From Bugulina stolonifera (Eukaryota > Bryozoa > Gymnolaemata > Cheilostomatida > Bugulidae): DNA of 64,000 nt. Shown here piece after piece: positions 63,501 to 64,000 of the stretch. Within the stretch, counting starts at the first letter, position 1; every line of letters begins with the position of its first letter. Under the pieces are notes generated by a model that saw only the letters and a program-made list of their open reading frames with translations, was not told the DNA's origin and made no database searches. The position numbers and the translations under genes were made by a program. The stretch spans positions 8,877,501-8,941,500 of the forward strand of contig OW285196.1 of the NCBI GenBank assembly GCA_935421135.1, read 5' to 3'.

Positions 63501-64000
63501 GTAAGACCCAAAGATTTCAGTACGGATCTACATGTAGACTTCATGTATACATTATACATGCACATGTACATGTACTACCTGTGTGTTAACAGCTTTTTGC
63601 AAAAATATGTTTAAAATGGAGTATGGCAGTGAGGGGTTCACCCTTCTCAACAGTGTAGTTCTATGGGGATAAAATGCAACACTCACTCACCCGACTTTCT
63701 ATGACTGGAGTAAATGCATGTAATACTTGAACATTGTAGTCATATAGTATATATAAATGCAAAATATTATATGAAATAATACATAAAAAAAAATGTGCAT
63801 GTACAATATATTGCATATATACAACATTGTATTACGCATATAGCTTTCGTGTCTAAACAGAAAACAAGGACTATATCTTGCAGGAATGATCTTGAAGCAA
63901 AGCACAACTCAAACGATAAAACAAACATTCTATGCCATCACATTATTTGCAGTGCAGACTCTTTTTGTAATATCTTCAATGACAGCCTCAGTTTGTTGAA
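63501..64000. other. R4 intron sequence to window edge
   Basis: After the exon 7 donor (GTAAGA) the sequence is AT-rich with ACATGTACATG words and a T-rich tract. I could not place the next exon. The last bases contain an AG followed by CCTCAGTTTGTTGAA, which might or might not start it. Confidence 0.5.

Overview
The window is eukaryotic, almost certainly animal, nuclear DNA. It is AT-rich, with multi-exon genes, GT-AG introns of about 0.1-2.5 kb, AATAAA poly(A) signals and many short repeats. The gene content (a KLHL8-type BTB-BACK-Kelch protein, an animal EndoU endoribonuclease and TRIM-like RING proteins) points to a metazoan. Compact genes and very frequent TACATGTA words would fit an early-branching invertebrate such as a sponge, but the species cannot be fixed from the sequence.

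Layout: 1-5025 has no gene I can support. 5026-13009 (+) is a 12-exon KLHL8 orthologue. 14778-19640 (+) is an 8-exon XendoU-type poly(U)-specific endoribonuclease. 19641-28922 is gene-poor and holds one probable minus-strand small membrane protein (22101-22815) and a dispersed repeat. From 28923 to the right edge runs the main feature: four tandem, same-strand paralogues, called here R1 (28923-36360), R2 (38192-44509), R3 (46553-56791) and R4 (58596 to beyond the window). Each encodes an N-terminal C3HC4 RING, a short linker, a coiled-coil segment and, where complete, four C-terminal repeats that resemble the Mind-bomb/KEG (HERC2-like, SH3_15) repeats. Exon order and phases are the same in all copies and several exon lengths are invariant, so I assembled complete frames for R2 (674 codons) and R3 (615 codons). 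R1 is open over 13 exons except for one in-frame TAA in exon 2. R4 is cut by the window edge.

The array probably encodes E3 ubiquitin ligases that recognise targets through the C-terminal repeats. Tandem amplification, divergent linkers and tails, a possibly disabled member and heavy transposon traffic suggest a fast-evolving, lineage-specific family. A role in recognition or defence is only an inference.

The introns and spacers of the array hold several mobile-element families: a CG-rich element family (at least four copies), a TTAA-flanked MITE (one full copy, one truncated copy nested in another repeat), a tRNA-derived SINE and many minisatellites. All gene models come from reading frames, splice motifs and paralogue comparison. 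No transcript or database search was available.
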